Origin: Prolixibacteraceae bacterium
GTDB lineage: Bacteria > Bacteroidota > Bacteroidia > Bacteroidales > Prolixibacteraceae
Assembly: GCA_017998095.1 (NCBI GenBank)
Contig: JAGODU010000162.1
Span: 1-8,981, forward strand
DNA length: 8,981 nt
Direction: 5' to 3'
Shown one piece after another: positions 1-6,983 of the stretch (positions are counted from its first letter, which is position 1; each line of letters begins with the position of its first letter). The notes under the pieces are model-generated. The model worked only from the letters and a program-made list of their open reading frames with translations. It did no database searches and was not told where the DNA came from. Position numbers and translations under genes: made by a program.

Positions 1-114
1 GAATGGGCTGTCCATCAAGCTAAAGACCTTATTGCTAACAAGGTACCAAGCCTTCACGTCTATACTTACGGCATTACTGATAACGTTAAGGAAATAATTA
101 AAGCGGTATTATAA
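1..114 (+). CDS. metF: Methylenetetrahydrofolate reductase, C-terminal end (partial)
   Basis: The reading frame is open from base 1 to a TAA at 112-114 and gives the last 37 residues of a protein whose start lies outside the window. The tail contains a VPSLHVYTYG stretch followed by a short helix (DNVKEIIKAVL). This resembles the end of bacterial MetF, where a 'G-V-P-x-(I/L)-H-(F/Y)-Y' strand of the TIM barrel precedes the last helix. MetF reduces 5,10-methylene-THF to 5-methyl-THF in the cytoplasm and so feeds methionine synthesis. The call rests on this short tail alone, because the FAD-binding residues are outside the window. The gene converges on the minus-strand glycosyltransferase, whose stop codon is 28 nt away. 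Confidence 0.72.
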   Translation, partial: EWAVHQAKDLIANKVPSLHVYTYGITDNVKEIIKAVL

Positions 115-142
115 GAGCATCTGAAATATTTGTTGTTTGTTT

Positions 143-1609
143 TTAATTCAGATTATTTCTGTTGCTCAACTTGTATATTCTTACTGATCCCTTTTCAAGA
201 ATCAGACTATCAAGATATTGCCGGATGTCTTCTTTCTCCTCTAACAATCTGGAGTCTGAATACAAATATTCTGCTCCTTTGTTAATCATATCATTCAGAT
301 CGGAAGAAGACAGATTATCGTTGTCAAATCCCCATCCTTTTTTGTCTGTGTAATAAAAATAAATGAAGTGTGAAATGTCATTCCCCGTTACAATAAGTGC
401 ATTCTTTGGAACTGCATTTCGCAGTTCATCTTTATAGGCCAGGAAATCTTTATTAAATCTTGGAGCTTCAGGTTTCCACCGTCCATCCATTCTTAAAAAG
501 CATGTTACCGGTAGCAGAAGTAAAAGAAAGATTGTCAAATATTTCCATATTGCATTTTTCAAAATGTACAGGTTATATGCACCATAGGCCACCAGCATGA
601 AGATAAGAGGATAGAACGGAAAAAGATAATAATCATGAACTTTGGCTATTGCATTTGCTTCAAACAGATAATATATCAGAGCGATAACACTTAATGCAAG
701 TATCAAAATGAATTTCTCATCTTTAAAAGACTCCCTTTTATAAAGAAAATAAAAGCCTGCAAAAAAGAACACCAATGATCCGTAATTTATAAGAGATTCA
801 GGTAAAGTGGAAAACAATATATGTCGCATATAACGTAATATCAGGGATATTGGTTCCTTATTGTTGAACATCCCTTTTACAATTACGTTGTCATTCCATT
901 GTGGTATAACAGAAACATACCAGATCAAAGGGAAAAATACAAAACCAAAAATTGTAGCTGATTGTATTATGATTTTCTTATTAATCCCTTGGGTAAAGAT
1001 CTTTCTTAAGAAATAAATTCCGGGCACTATATAGTAAATTATAAATGGAAGTTTGCATAAAGTACCAATGCTTAATAGGATTCCGCTCAGAACTAATATA
1101 ATTGGTCTTTTATCGTTGTACCACGTAAAGAACAAAGCAAGTCCCCATACTGAGCAGCATAGCGCCAGATTATCCGGCATAGGGTTTATAGAATGGAAAT
1201 AAAAACTTGGGGAAAAACTGAAAGCCCAGGTACCGATAACCGACAGGATTCTGTTGTGAAAAAGAGAACTTAAAAGTTTGTATATTCCTAATATTGAAAC
1301 CATTCCTGTGATAAACATGAATAATCTTGTTATCAATACATATTTCCCGAATATTTTATATAGCAAAGCAGTTATCCACTGCATCAGAGGAAATTCCATC
1401 CTTTGTATGCCATCGGTATTGCCCCTGTCATTTCTTCGCGGATTCAAGATATTCATGTCCTCCTCGTAGAAATTGTTTATGGTAGTTTGTGTTTGCGTTT
1501 GTCTCCATACATGATTACCAATGATATCGTATGAGAATTTCTCATAATGCATGAAGAAACTCAGGACAACTATTGAGATAAGTATAATGTTCCTGTACAA
1601 CCTGTTCAT
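143..1609 (-). CDS. Polytopic GT-C glycosyltransferase (family 39 / RgtA-like)
   Basis: A 488-residue integral membrane protein of the GT-C fold. These enzymes transfer a sugar from a polyprenyl-phosphate donor on the outer face of the cytoplasmic membrane. It has an N-terminal helix (about 7-22), then an external loop with the HVWRQTQT motif (33-40) and MEFP (71-74). Many hydrophobic helices follow from about 90 to 370, with NPMPDN (142-147) and HDYYLFPFYP (325-334), the latter a common signature of the ArnT/PMT-like superfamily. Residues from about 371 to the end are a soluble domain. The length is normal for the family, and the start is the first Met before the first helix. The acceptor and donor cannot be told: it stands alone, without other glycan genes in view. 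The family call is from remembered motifs, so the superfamily is secure and the precise subfamily is not. Confidence 0.8.
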   Translation of the reverse strand: MNRLYRNIILISIVVLSFFMHYEKFSYDIIGNHVWRQTQTQTTINNFYEEDMNILNPRRNDRGNTDGIQRMEFPLMQWITALLYKIFGKYVLITRLFMFITGMVSILGIYKLLSSLFHNRILSVIGTWAFSFSPSFYFHSINPMPDNLALCCSVWGLALFFTWYNDKRPIILVLSGILLSIGTLCKLPFIIYYIVPGIYFLRKIFTQGINKKIIIQSATIFGFVFFPLIWYVSVIPQWNDNVIVKGMFNNKEPISLILRYMRHILFSTLPESLINYGSLVFFFAGFYFLYKRESFKDEKFILILALSVIALIYYLFEANAIAKVHDYYLFPFYPLIFMLVAYGAYNLYILKNAIWKYLTIFLLLLLPVTCFLRMDGRWKPEAPRFNKDFLAYKDELRNAVPKNALIVTGNDISHFIYFYYTDKKGWGFDNDNLSSSDLNDMINKGAEYLYSDSRLLEEKEDIRQYLDSLILEKGSVRIYKLSNRNNLN

Positions 1610-1776
1610 TTTAACAGTTTTTTATTAAATAACATTTCCCCCTGCCCGCTATTTCAACTCCTAAAAATTTTCCTATAATTTCCGGCAGTTCTCTACCGCA
1701 AATAAACAAAATGTTTCTTATTAATTTTATGCTTAAGTAAAAAAAATATTAAAACCCGGGTAGCAAAAAAAAGGGC

Positions 1777-1853
1777 TAAGTAGTAATAAGTAGTCACATG
1801 TAGTTATGGTGATACTACTTAAATACTAGTTAGTATCAAGTTGGTATTAAGTT
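1777..1853. repeat. Degenerate ~10-12 bp tandem repeat (AAGTAGTAn / AGTATCAAG)
   Basis: Variants of one short unit follow each other: AAGTAGTAAT, AAGTAGTCAC, ATGTAGTTAT, then GATACTACTT, AATACTAGT, TAGTATCAAG, TTGGTATTAAG. The spacing is about 10-12 bases. The middle also forms an inverted repeat, GATACTA (1811-1817) with TAGTATC (1831-1837), enclosing ACTAGT. From general experience, AT-rich repeats of this style occur between genes in Bacteroidota genomes, but I cannot confirm other copies from this window. The function is unknown. Confidence 0.5.
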
Positions 1854-1863
1854 GCCCCTGTCG

Positions 1864-1898
1864 GAATCAGAATTTACAGAATTAAAGAATTTGCAGAA
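1864..1898. repeat. Short GAATT-type repeat patch
   Basis: The trinucleotide GAA recurs at 1864, 1870, 1879, 1887 and 1896, four times as GAAT. This gives a series of GAATCA, GAATTTACA, GAATTAAA and GAATTTGCA units with 6-9 base spacing. Read on the minus strand it is a run of TTCTG/AATTC pieces. It lies immediately beside the preceding repeat patch and about 100 bases beyond the 3' end of the dinD relic. It codes for nothing recognisable. Confidence 0.4.
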
Positions 1899-2003
1899 AA
1901 AATAATCGTTGCATTTTTTACGGCGAATAGGAGGTTTATTCGTTGCAGAAAGGAGTGACATTAACTATAGAGCATGTCCCAGACTGGTGTTTTTGGCTTG
2001 CAG

Positions 2004-2839
2004 TTATTTCTTCTTTTTAGGACTATTCAATAGTTTTTTCTCGTCGCCATCAAGTTTCCTTTGCAGTTTTTTAACATCTTCTGCAGGTGGAAGGTTCTCT
2101 GGTACAATTCCTCTTTGGGTGAGCATATTTCTAACAGCAAGATTATTGTCAATATGTTCTTTTTCAATTTATGCTTGCCCTTTTAAGTCTTTGTTTTAAA
2201 CATTCAATCCAGTCATTTCGACTGCCAGGTCTTTTGCTTTTATACTGATCGCAGGAAGAAAATCAGCAACTGGTCGACTATCCGGTACGCCCATTTTACG
2301 TTTAAGCAATTGGGTGTTTAATCTGAATAATGCCTGATCTCCCTTACTCCTGATTATTGCAAATCCCTGATTGTTAGCCCCACGTTCAAAAAGAATACCT
2401 GATAGTTGTTTTTCAGTTTGGCTTAATTTTTCGCGAGCTTATACCCTTTCAAATTCTAAAATTTGTTGTTCAGCTAATTCTGCCCTACGAGTTTGTATGG
2501 CAAAATAGTTTTGAGCAAATGCAATTTTTTCTTTTTTACTATCTCCATTTTGAGCAATTAAATAGCAGGCATGCCTTGTTAAGAGCATATCAACTATTTA
2601 TTTTTCAGCACCTTTGGGCATGGGGGTCGTTTCACTGATGTCAGGAAAATGATAGTCAATTTCTTCATCTGCATTCTTGCATGCTTCTTTAGCTTTTTGG
2701 ATAACTTTCTCAAAGTTTTCCTATTTGCTGTATCCTAATAAACTTTGTAATTCTCTTGCACTCCAACATTCAACACCTTCTAACTCTGATTCAGCAGCTT
2801 CAAATTGGAAAACAGATTTTTAATTTCGTCAGATTTCAT
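2004..2839 (-). pseudogene. dinD: Broken dinD-family gene (DNA damage-inducible protein D)
   Basis: Reading down the minus strand from ATG at 2839-2837 gives MKSDEIKNLFS. One missing base at about 2807-2808 then shifts the frame, and the body continues in a single frame to a TAA at 2004-2006. That frame gives [48 protein letters not shown] and [10 protein letters not shown], followed by KGDQAL and a lysine-rich C-terminus. This matches DinD, whose E. coli member has WSARQLGKLLGYSEY, CYLVVQNGD and [11 protein letters not shown]. In E. coli DinD is SOS-induced and modulates RecA filaments. With one base restored the gene would encode about 278 residues, a normal length for the family. Five in-frame stops break it: TAG at 2721-2723 where a Trp is expected, and TAA at 2598-2600, 2439-2441, 2196-2198 and 2169-2171. 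No larger deletion is visible. It cannot make the full protein. A short product from an internal start is possible but not supported. Confidence 0.88.
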
Positions 2840-2868
2840 GTGGATTAATTTTAAGGGTTAAATTAATT

Positions 2869-2901
2869 CAAAATTAAATTAAATGGGAGAGGTTAATCAA
2901 A
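2869..2901 (-). promoter_or_regulatory. Bacteroidota-type promoter upstream of the dinD relic
   Basis: On the minus strand there is TTTG (complement of 2898-2901), a 21-base spacer, and TAATTTTG (complement of 2869-2876). This fits the -33 TTTG and -7 TAnnTTTG elements known for the Bacteroides primary sigma factor. It ends about 30 bases before the dinD start codon. In AT-rich DNA such matches can arise by chance. Confidence 0.45.
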
Positions 2902-3175
2902 TCTGTTTCCATTGTTTCCCATCACTAAGTTCAGCGTGCATGCTTTTTACAATAAACAGTAACCGGTGACAATATTGCCAGTAAAGGATTACGGGTGATC
3001 TCCTATCAGTTCTCCTCAAGTAAAGATAAAGTGGATATTAACCTCTTACCCCTCTTAATTCTTTAGGGAATTTGCATTTTATTTCAAGCTACCCATTTTT
3101 GTTAATTCCATCAATATGGTACTAGGCATGAATGAGGTAAGATTCAGATATAAGTTAGTGAGGTAAGAGAAAAGG

Positions 3176-3211
3176 AAAGAGGTCTTCCTTAATGAAAAGG
3201 AAAGCCTCTTT
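3176..3211. terminator. Strong hairpin, probable bidirectional intrinsic terminator
   Basis: The arms 3176-3190 and 3197-3211 pair over 15 positions with one G-U wobble and one mismatch around a 6-base loop (AATGAA). The stem base is AAAGAGG/CCTCTTT. The + strand continues into a T-run ending at 3214, and the minus strand leaves the stem into a pyrimidine-rich CTTTCCTTTTC stretch. It lies about 35 bases past the stop of the minus-strand secreted-protein gene, so it most likely ends that transcript, possibly the aroB-aroA transcript too. Confidence 0.8.
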
Positions 3212-3246
3212 TTTAAATTTTATTCTGCAGAAATTATTTTTATTTC

Positions 3247-3963
3247 TTACTGATTGCAAATAGTTGAATATTCATATACGTGCTGAGCAAGATCATTCCA
3301 AACAGGTTTTTCACCATACTTTTCAATTAAAGCAGGACAATCGCTCCATATTTCAGCAAATTTCTTTTTATAATCTTTCTTTTGAAGTAAGACTGCAGGT
3401 TCGTCACCTTTTTTGAAGTAATATGATTTGAGGTCTCCACCTGCTAATGTAATACCACCTACTCCAACACCCATGGTTTCAGATGCAAAAGGATCGTTAT
3501 AAATCTTGACTTTTGAACAGAAAGCAGGATTAACAACCTGCATCAATAACTTCTGAATCTTTTTGCCAAACTTAACATCTGTACTTTCAAAATAAACATA
3601 TCCGTCAGCAATTTTACTGTTGTCAAGATTATCACTCTTCCAAAGTTTTGCATCAGTGAGGAATTTGTCAGCCTGCCCGATTTTGTCAAGCATACTTTGT
3701 GGTAAGTACATCATTTTGATGTCAGTAGGTTTGATTTTTATCTTGTTGCCGGTTTCATCCTTTACCTTCATTTCAGCAATCTGTCCTTTTTTGTATTTCA
3801 ATATAAGGATTTTAGCTTCAGTTACAGAATCGTCATTTTTTGTAATGTAACTTGTTTTAGTTTGTGAGAACGACTGAGAAGGCATTGAAAACTGCTGTGC
3901 CATTGCGTTATATGCAAAGGCAGAAACAAGCAGAAAAGTCACAAATAGAATAGATTTCTTCAT
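3247..3963 (-). CDS. Secreted protein of unknown function
   Basis: A 238-residue protein with a clear Sec signal peptide: KK at positions 3-4, a hydrophobic core from about 5 to 17, and a likely signal peptidase I cut after AMA (residue 22). There is no lipobox cysteine, so it is probably periplasmic or released. The mature part is Lys-rich and mixed alpha/beta. It includes a GVGVGGITLAGGD turn region (about 165-177) and a C-terminal block SYYFKKGDEP ... WSDCPAL ... VWNDLAQHVYEYSTIC. Cysteines at 149, 209 and 236 could pair. The C-terminal pattern, with 'dCPaL' followed by a Tyr/Cys-rich end, resembles small exported Bacteroidota proteins without an assigned role; I do not recognise a named family. 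It lies 112 nt downstream of aroA in the same direction, so it may be read from its own promoter or by read-through. It is followed by the hairpin at 3176-3211. Confidence 0.85.
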   Translation of the reverse strand: MKKSILFVTFLLVSAFAYNAMAQQFSMPSQSFSQTKTSYITKNDDSVTEAKILILKYKKGQIAEMKVKDETGNKIKIKPTDIKMMYLPQSMLDKIGQADKFLTDAKLWKSDNLDNSKIADGYVYFESTDVKFGKKIQKLLMQVVNPAFCSKVKIYNDPFASETMGVGVGGITLAGGDLKSYYFKKGDEPAVLLQKKDYKKKFAEIWSDCPALIEKYGEKPVWNDLAQHVYEYSTICNQ

Positions 3964-4075
3964 AATGTTAAGGTTTTAATATTTAGTTTACTAATAAAAA
4001 TTCGTCTCTTATTCAGAAATAATTCCAGAATTTACTCTTTGGGTAAAATTATCAGAATTTTTAAATTATTGATTC

Positions 4076-5305
4076 TTATTCAATGACAATTCCTATTTTT
4101 TGCAGATCTCTCCAAAAGTCGGGATAAGATTTGGTAACGACCAATGGATCGTTAATTCTAATTTCTCCGTTAACGATCGATATAGGAGCAAAAGCAAGAG
4201 CCATTCTGTGATCGTGATAAGTTTCGATAGAAACACTAGAATTGAATTTAAGTTCATCGACAAAACCTTCCCATGCGAGTTGTCCCGGTTCCGGTTCATA
4301 TAGTTCGGCACCAAGCTTTGCAAGCTCAATAATCAGGGCATAAATTCTGTCTGTTTCCTTAATTTTCAGGGTTTCCAGTCCGCTGAAATGAAAGGGAATT
4401 CCTTTGCAGACACACATAACAGCAAAGGTTTGAGCGATATCGGGATTTTCTATAAAATCCCGGACATATCTTTCGGGCCAGCGTTTATTAATTTTTTGAA
4501 GCCTGATGCCATTGCTTTCCTGGACAGATTGAATTCCAAAGTCTTCAAACCATTGAGCCTGACTGGAATCGCCCTGGAGGCTATCGAGTTGGAGACCTTC
4601 AAGAAGGACATCTGCCTCCTCAGCCAGCACTGCCATTTCGTACCAATATGACGCGCCGCTCCAGTCGGATTCAACGGTGAAAGGAAAGACCTTATAAGGT
4701 TGCTCGGCAATAGAAATCTTGTTACCTTCCCATTTATATTCAATACCAAATCTGGCCATTAACTTTAATGTGAGGTCAATATATGAAGCCGAAGTAATTC
4801 TGTTAGTAAGAGTAAGTTCAAGCCCTCCTTCCAAAGTGGGGGCAATCATCAATAAGGCAGAAATGTACTGGCTGCTTATACTGCCGTCGAGTTCGAGAGG
4901 AATACCTTTGAGGTGGGAGCCCCATATTTTTAAAGGCGGAAAACCTTCATTGCCTGCATATTCTATCCTTGCACCTAGTTTTCTTAAAGCATCAACAAGA
5001 ATTTTAATTGGTCGCTGCTGCATTCTTTCACTTCCTGTCAATTCCCATCGTCCAACAATCTTTGAAAGGTAGGCAGTAAGAAAACGCATTGCAGTTCCGG
5101 CGTGCCCGACATTAAAAACATCAGTATTTGATTTCAGGATATTATCCATGACAACAGTATCATCACTGTCGGAAAGGTTAGAAACGGGAAACGGACTATA
5201 TGCCAGAGCATTGATCATCAGAACTCTGTTGCTTATGCTCTTTGACGAAGGGAGTTTAATTGTTCCTTCGAGTTTATTGATTGAGGATTTTACACAATAT
5301 TCCAT
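4076..5305 (-). CDS. aroA: 3-Phosphoshikimate 1-carboxyvinyltransferase (EPSP synthase)
   Basis: AroA joins shikimate-3-phosphate and phosphoenolpyruvate to make EPSP, the sixth step of the shikimate pathway, in the cytoplasm. The 409-residue protein carries the family's active-site set: LPSSKSISNR (18-27, with K22, S23 and R27), GHAGTAMRFL (67-76), GSERMQQRPI (91-100), SSQY (144-147), SDWSGASYWY (213-222), the catalytic Asp in PDIAQT (D289), ETDR (317-320), YHDHRMALAFAP (363-374) and the C-terminal Lys in TKSYPDFW (K392). The phosphoenolpyruvate loop reads GHAGTAMRF where E. coli has GNAGTAMRP. Catalytic residues remain. The length is slightly short of the E. coli enzyme (427), which is usual for Bacteroidota forms as I recall them. 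It lies 52 nt downstream of aroB on the same strand, so the two probably form one transcript. Confidence 0.97.
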   Translation of the reverse strand: MEYCVKSSINKLEGTIKLPSSKSISNRVLMINALAYSPFPVSNLSDSDDTVVMDNILKSNTDVFNVGHAGTAMRFLTAYLSKIVGRWELTGSERMQQRPIKILVDALRKLGARIEYAGNEGFPPLKIWGSHLKGIPLELDGSISSQYISALLMIAPTLEGGLELTLTNRITSASYIDLTLKLMARFGIEYKWEGNKISIAEQPYKVFPFTVESDWSGASYWYEMAVLAEEADVLLEGLQLDSLQGDSSQAQWFEDFGIQSVQESNGIRLQKINKRWPERYVRDFIENPDIAQTFAVMCVCKGIPFHFSGLETLKIKETDRIYALIIELAKLGAELYEPEPGQLAWEGFVDELKFNSSVSIETYHDHRMALAFAPISIVNGEIRINDPLVVTKSYPDFWRDLQKIGIVIE

Positions 5306-5357
5306 TGTTTATAATTGTGATTAATAACAATTTATGTGAATTATTCAAAAACTAAGA

Positions 5358-6422
5358 TTATATATTCTTATAAAAATACAACGCATTATAAACCAATTCC
5401 TTTTCGCAATTGACATTAATTTCAAACTTTCCAATTTCAGGAATAAGGGTGAAATTTATTCTTCCGTTTTCATTCTTTTTATCCTTAGTCATAAGGAGAT
5501 ACGCTTCTTCGAAATCAGAATCGCTAAGTTCAAACTTCCCGTATTTCGAGATAATCCAATTAGAAATTTCAGCAACATCTTCCATTGGGAAATTCAGTTT
5601 TTTATGAGAAAGATAAAGTTCAGCAATAATACCATAAGCAACAGCAAAGCCGTGAAGAACAGGCCTTCCCTGATGCAGGGCAAGGCTTTCAAAAGCATGG
5701 CCGGCAGTGTGTCCGAAGTTTAAAGCTTTGCGAATATTCTTTTCGGTAGGGTCATTGACAACAAAAAACTCCTTAACTGACACTGAATCAGCAATAAGAG
5801 AATTTAGTATTTCAAAATCAATAGATTCAATATTAAAATTCAGAAGGTCGTTCCAATGAGACTTATTGAATATCAGGCCATGTTTCAACATTTCAGCATA
5901 ACCTGAAAGGATATTATCCTTATTGATAGTTTTCAGAAATTTAGAAGCAATTATAACAGTTTGCGGCTGATTGAAAACCCCTATTTCATTTTTCAGTCCA
6001 TTGAAATTAATACCTGTTTTCCCTCCTACAGAAGCATCAACCTGAGAAAGGAGGGTTGTCGGGATATTTACAAAGTGCATTCCACGCTTGAAGCATGAAG
6101 CAGCAAAACCGCAAAGGTCGCTGAGCATACCACCTCCAAGGTTAATCAGCAAAGATTTTCTGTCGGCTCCGTTTTCTTCGAGGAAATTCCAGACTTTAAC
6201 AACTGAGTCGATACTTTTATTTTCCTCGCCGCCTTTAGTTACAAGAACAGGGACTGAAGAAATTGAAGGAATATTAATTAGTTCCGGCAAACAATTAGTT
6301 TTAGTATTTTCATCGCAAACGATGAAAACTTTGCCGGAGGGGTATCCGTTAACAATTTCGCCCAATTCTTTTTCAACTGAATTGGTTACTCTTATATCGT
6401 TTACAAACTTAGGAAAACTCAT
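5358..6422 (-). CDS. aroB: 3-Dehydroquinate synthase
   Basis: AroB cyclises DAHP to 3-dehydroquinate, the second shikimate-pathway step, using NAD+ and a divalent metal. The 354-residue protein shows the usual blocks: GGEENKS (64-70), GGGMLSD (96-102), FKRG (111-114), IPTTLLSQVDASVGGKTG (120-137), KNEIGVF (144-150), SGYAEMLKHG (173-182), LNFGHTAGHAFES (234-246) and LHGFAVAYG (256-264). Expected metal ligands are Glu177, His238 and His257, all present. The length is normal. The start Met at 6422 precedes the first strand and lies 67 nt from the divergent gene at 6490. AroB is first in the probable aroB-aroA operon. The intervening pathway genes (aroQ/D, aroE, aroK) are not in the window. Confidence 0.97.
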   Translation of the reverse strand: MSFPKFVNDIRVTNSVEKELGEIVNGYPSGKVFIVCDENTKTNCLPELINIPSISSVPVLVTKGGEENKSIDSVVKVWNFLEENGADRKSLLINLGGGMLSDLCGFAASCFKRGMHFVNIPTTLLSQVDASVGGKTGINFNGLKNEIGVFNQPQTVIIASKFLKTINKDNILSGYAEMLKHGLIFNKSHWNDLLNFNIESIDFEILNSLIADSVSVKEFFVVNDPTEKNIRKALNFGHTAGHAFESLALHQGRPVLHGFAVAYGIIAELYLSHKKLNFPMEDVAEISNWIISKYGKFELSDSDFEEAYLLMTKDKKNENGRINFTLIPEIGKFEINVNCEKELVYNALYFYKNI

Positions 6423-6446
6423 TTTTTCAATTTATTTTTATGACTC

Positions 6447-6478
6447 CAAAATTATAACAATTTGTTACTTTGATGAAA
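6447..6478 (-). promoter_or_regulatory. Probable promoter of aroB-aroA
   Basis: On the minus strand TAATTTTG (complement of 6447-6454) exactly fits the Bacteroidota -7 consensus TAnnTTTG. Twenty bases upstream is TTTC (complement of 6475-6478), one base off the -33 TTTG. Transcription would start about 20-25 bases before the aroB ATG. The same -7 octamer stands in front of the dinD relic. The + strand of this 67-nt divergent region has only a weaker match (TTACTTTG, 6465-6472) that could serve the gene at 6490. Confidence 0.45.
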
Positions 6479-6489
6479 CATATTTTAAA

Positions 6490-6969
6490 ATGGCAGCAAT
6501 AGACAATACGAAATTTATCTTTCAGTTTAATAACAAGGCAAAATCTACCAATTCATTTGTCCTTTATATAGTCAGTGGGTTGGTTTTGGTGGGCTTAGGA
6601 TTTTTGTTTCTTGCTAAAAGCTGGTATATCCCTTTAATAATAGATTCACTTATAACCATTGTATATTTTTATTTTTTCAGTTATACAAAGCCTTCATTTT
6701 TTGAGGTTCTGGTCACAGAAAAAGAAGTAAAGATAAATTATTACTCAGTATCCTCTGCTATGAGAAGTTATAACACGATAGAAGTGCCTTTGAAACAGCT
6801 CAGGGGATACGAAGTAAAAAGAAAATTATGGGGATTAAAAAAAGAACTGATAATATCGATGGAGTCGAAATATGGTTTTGCTGATTTTCCTCCGGTAAGT
6901 ATAACATTGCTCAGCAAAAAAGAATTATCCCAAATATTTCATGTTCTAAAGAAAATAATTGACAGTTAA
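6490..6969 (+). CDS. Two-helix membrane protein with possible PH-like domain
   Basis: The start is the first in-frame Met after the aroB divergent region. Reading further upstream would run into aroB antisense, so this ATG is preferred, giving 159 residues. A polar N-terminus (1-21) is followed by two close transmembrane helices (about 22-42 and 46-64). A soluble C-terminal part of about 90 residues has alternating strands (FEVLVTEKEVKINYY ... NTIEVPLKQLRGYEVKRKLWG ... LIISMES ... SITLLSKKEL) and ends in an amphipathic helix. This layout is seen in small bacterial PH-like membrane proteins. The domain guess comes from the strand pattern only, and no catalytic motif is visible. It lies 14 nt upstream of dprA in the same direction, so the two are probably co-transcribed. 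Confidence 0.8.
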   Translation: MAAIDNTKFIFQFNNKAKSTNSFVLYIVSGLVLVGLGFLFLAKSWYIPLIIDSLITIVYFYFFSYTKPSFFEVLVTEKEVKINYYSVSSAMRSYNTIEVPLKQLRGYEVKRKLWGLKKELIISMESKYGFADFPPVSITLLSKKELSQIFHVLKKIIDS

Positions 6970-6983
6970 AAAATAAATACAAC

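Larger units (their letters stand above)
1610..2003. other. Gene-free stretch with repeat patches
   Basis: No credible coding sequence is seen on either strand. The part next to 1610 should hold the promoter of the minus-strand glycosyltransferase, but no good TAnnTTTG box was found there. From about 1777 to 1898 there are two patches of degenerate short repeats, listed separately. An 8-bp direct repeat TCGTTGCA occurs at 1906-1913 and 1940-1947, and a small inverted repeat CGAATA/TATTCG lies at 1924-1929 and 1937-1942. A + strand reading frame across 1909-2199 is only the complement of the dinD relic plus flank and has no protein-like features. Confidence 0.6.
2840..3246. other. Gene-free stretch between dinD relic and secreted-protein gene
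   Basis: No gene is supported here. The left end holds the promoter-like sequence of the dinD relic and AT-rich runs. The middle (about 2900-3120) is unremarkable, apart from a 36-codon stop-to-stop frame at 2956-3066 on the + strand with no start codon. A 10-bp direct repeat TGAGGTAAGA occurs at 3133-3142 and 3159-3168. The right end holds the hairpin terminator of the neighbouring minus-strand gene. Confidence 0.6.

Noticed and set aside
115..167. Possible terminator between metF and the glycosyltransferase (ATCTGAA at 119-125 with TTCAGAT at 147-153, plus GAGCA/TGCTC outside).
   Set aside because: The stem is only 7 bp with a 21-base loop, overlaps the glycosyltransferase end, and lacks a T-run after the stem.
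1906..1947. TCGTTGCA direct repeat as target-site duplication of an inserted element.
   Set aside because: Only about 26 bases separate the copies, with nothing like an element or its ends between them.
1909..2199. A 96-codon + strand reading frame.
   Set aside because: Most of it is antisense to the dinD relic, which explains the sequence much better; the translation is Ser/Phe-rich with no motifs.
2004..2839. Stop-codon reassignment or recoding that would make the dinD-type gene functional.
   Set aside because: The frame also needs a one-base correction, and every intact gene in the window uses TAA as its true stop.
2956..3066. A 36-codon + strand stop-to-stop frame reading TVTGDNIASKGLRVISYQ and onward, with a protein-like feel.
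   Set aside because: There is no start codon, no recognisable family and no continuation in other frames; it is too short to separate from chance.
6088..6489. A longer N-terminus for the small membrane protein, extending back into aroB.
   Set aside because: This part is the antisense of aroB and would place coding sequence over a well-supported gene; the Met at 6490 starts just before the membrane helices.
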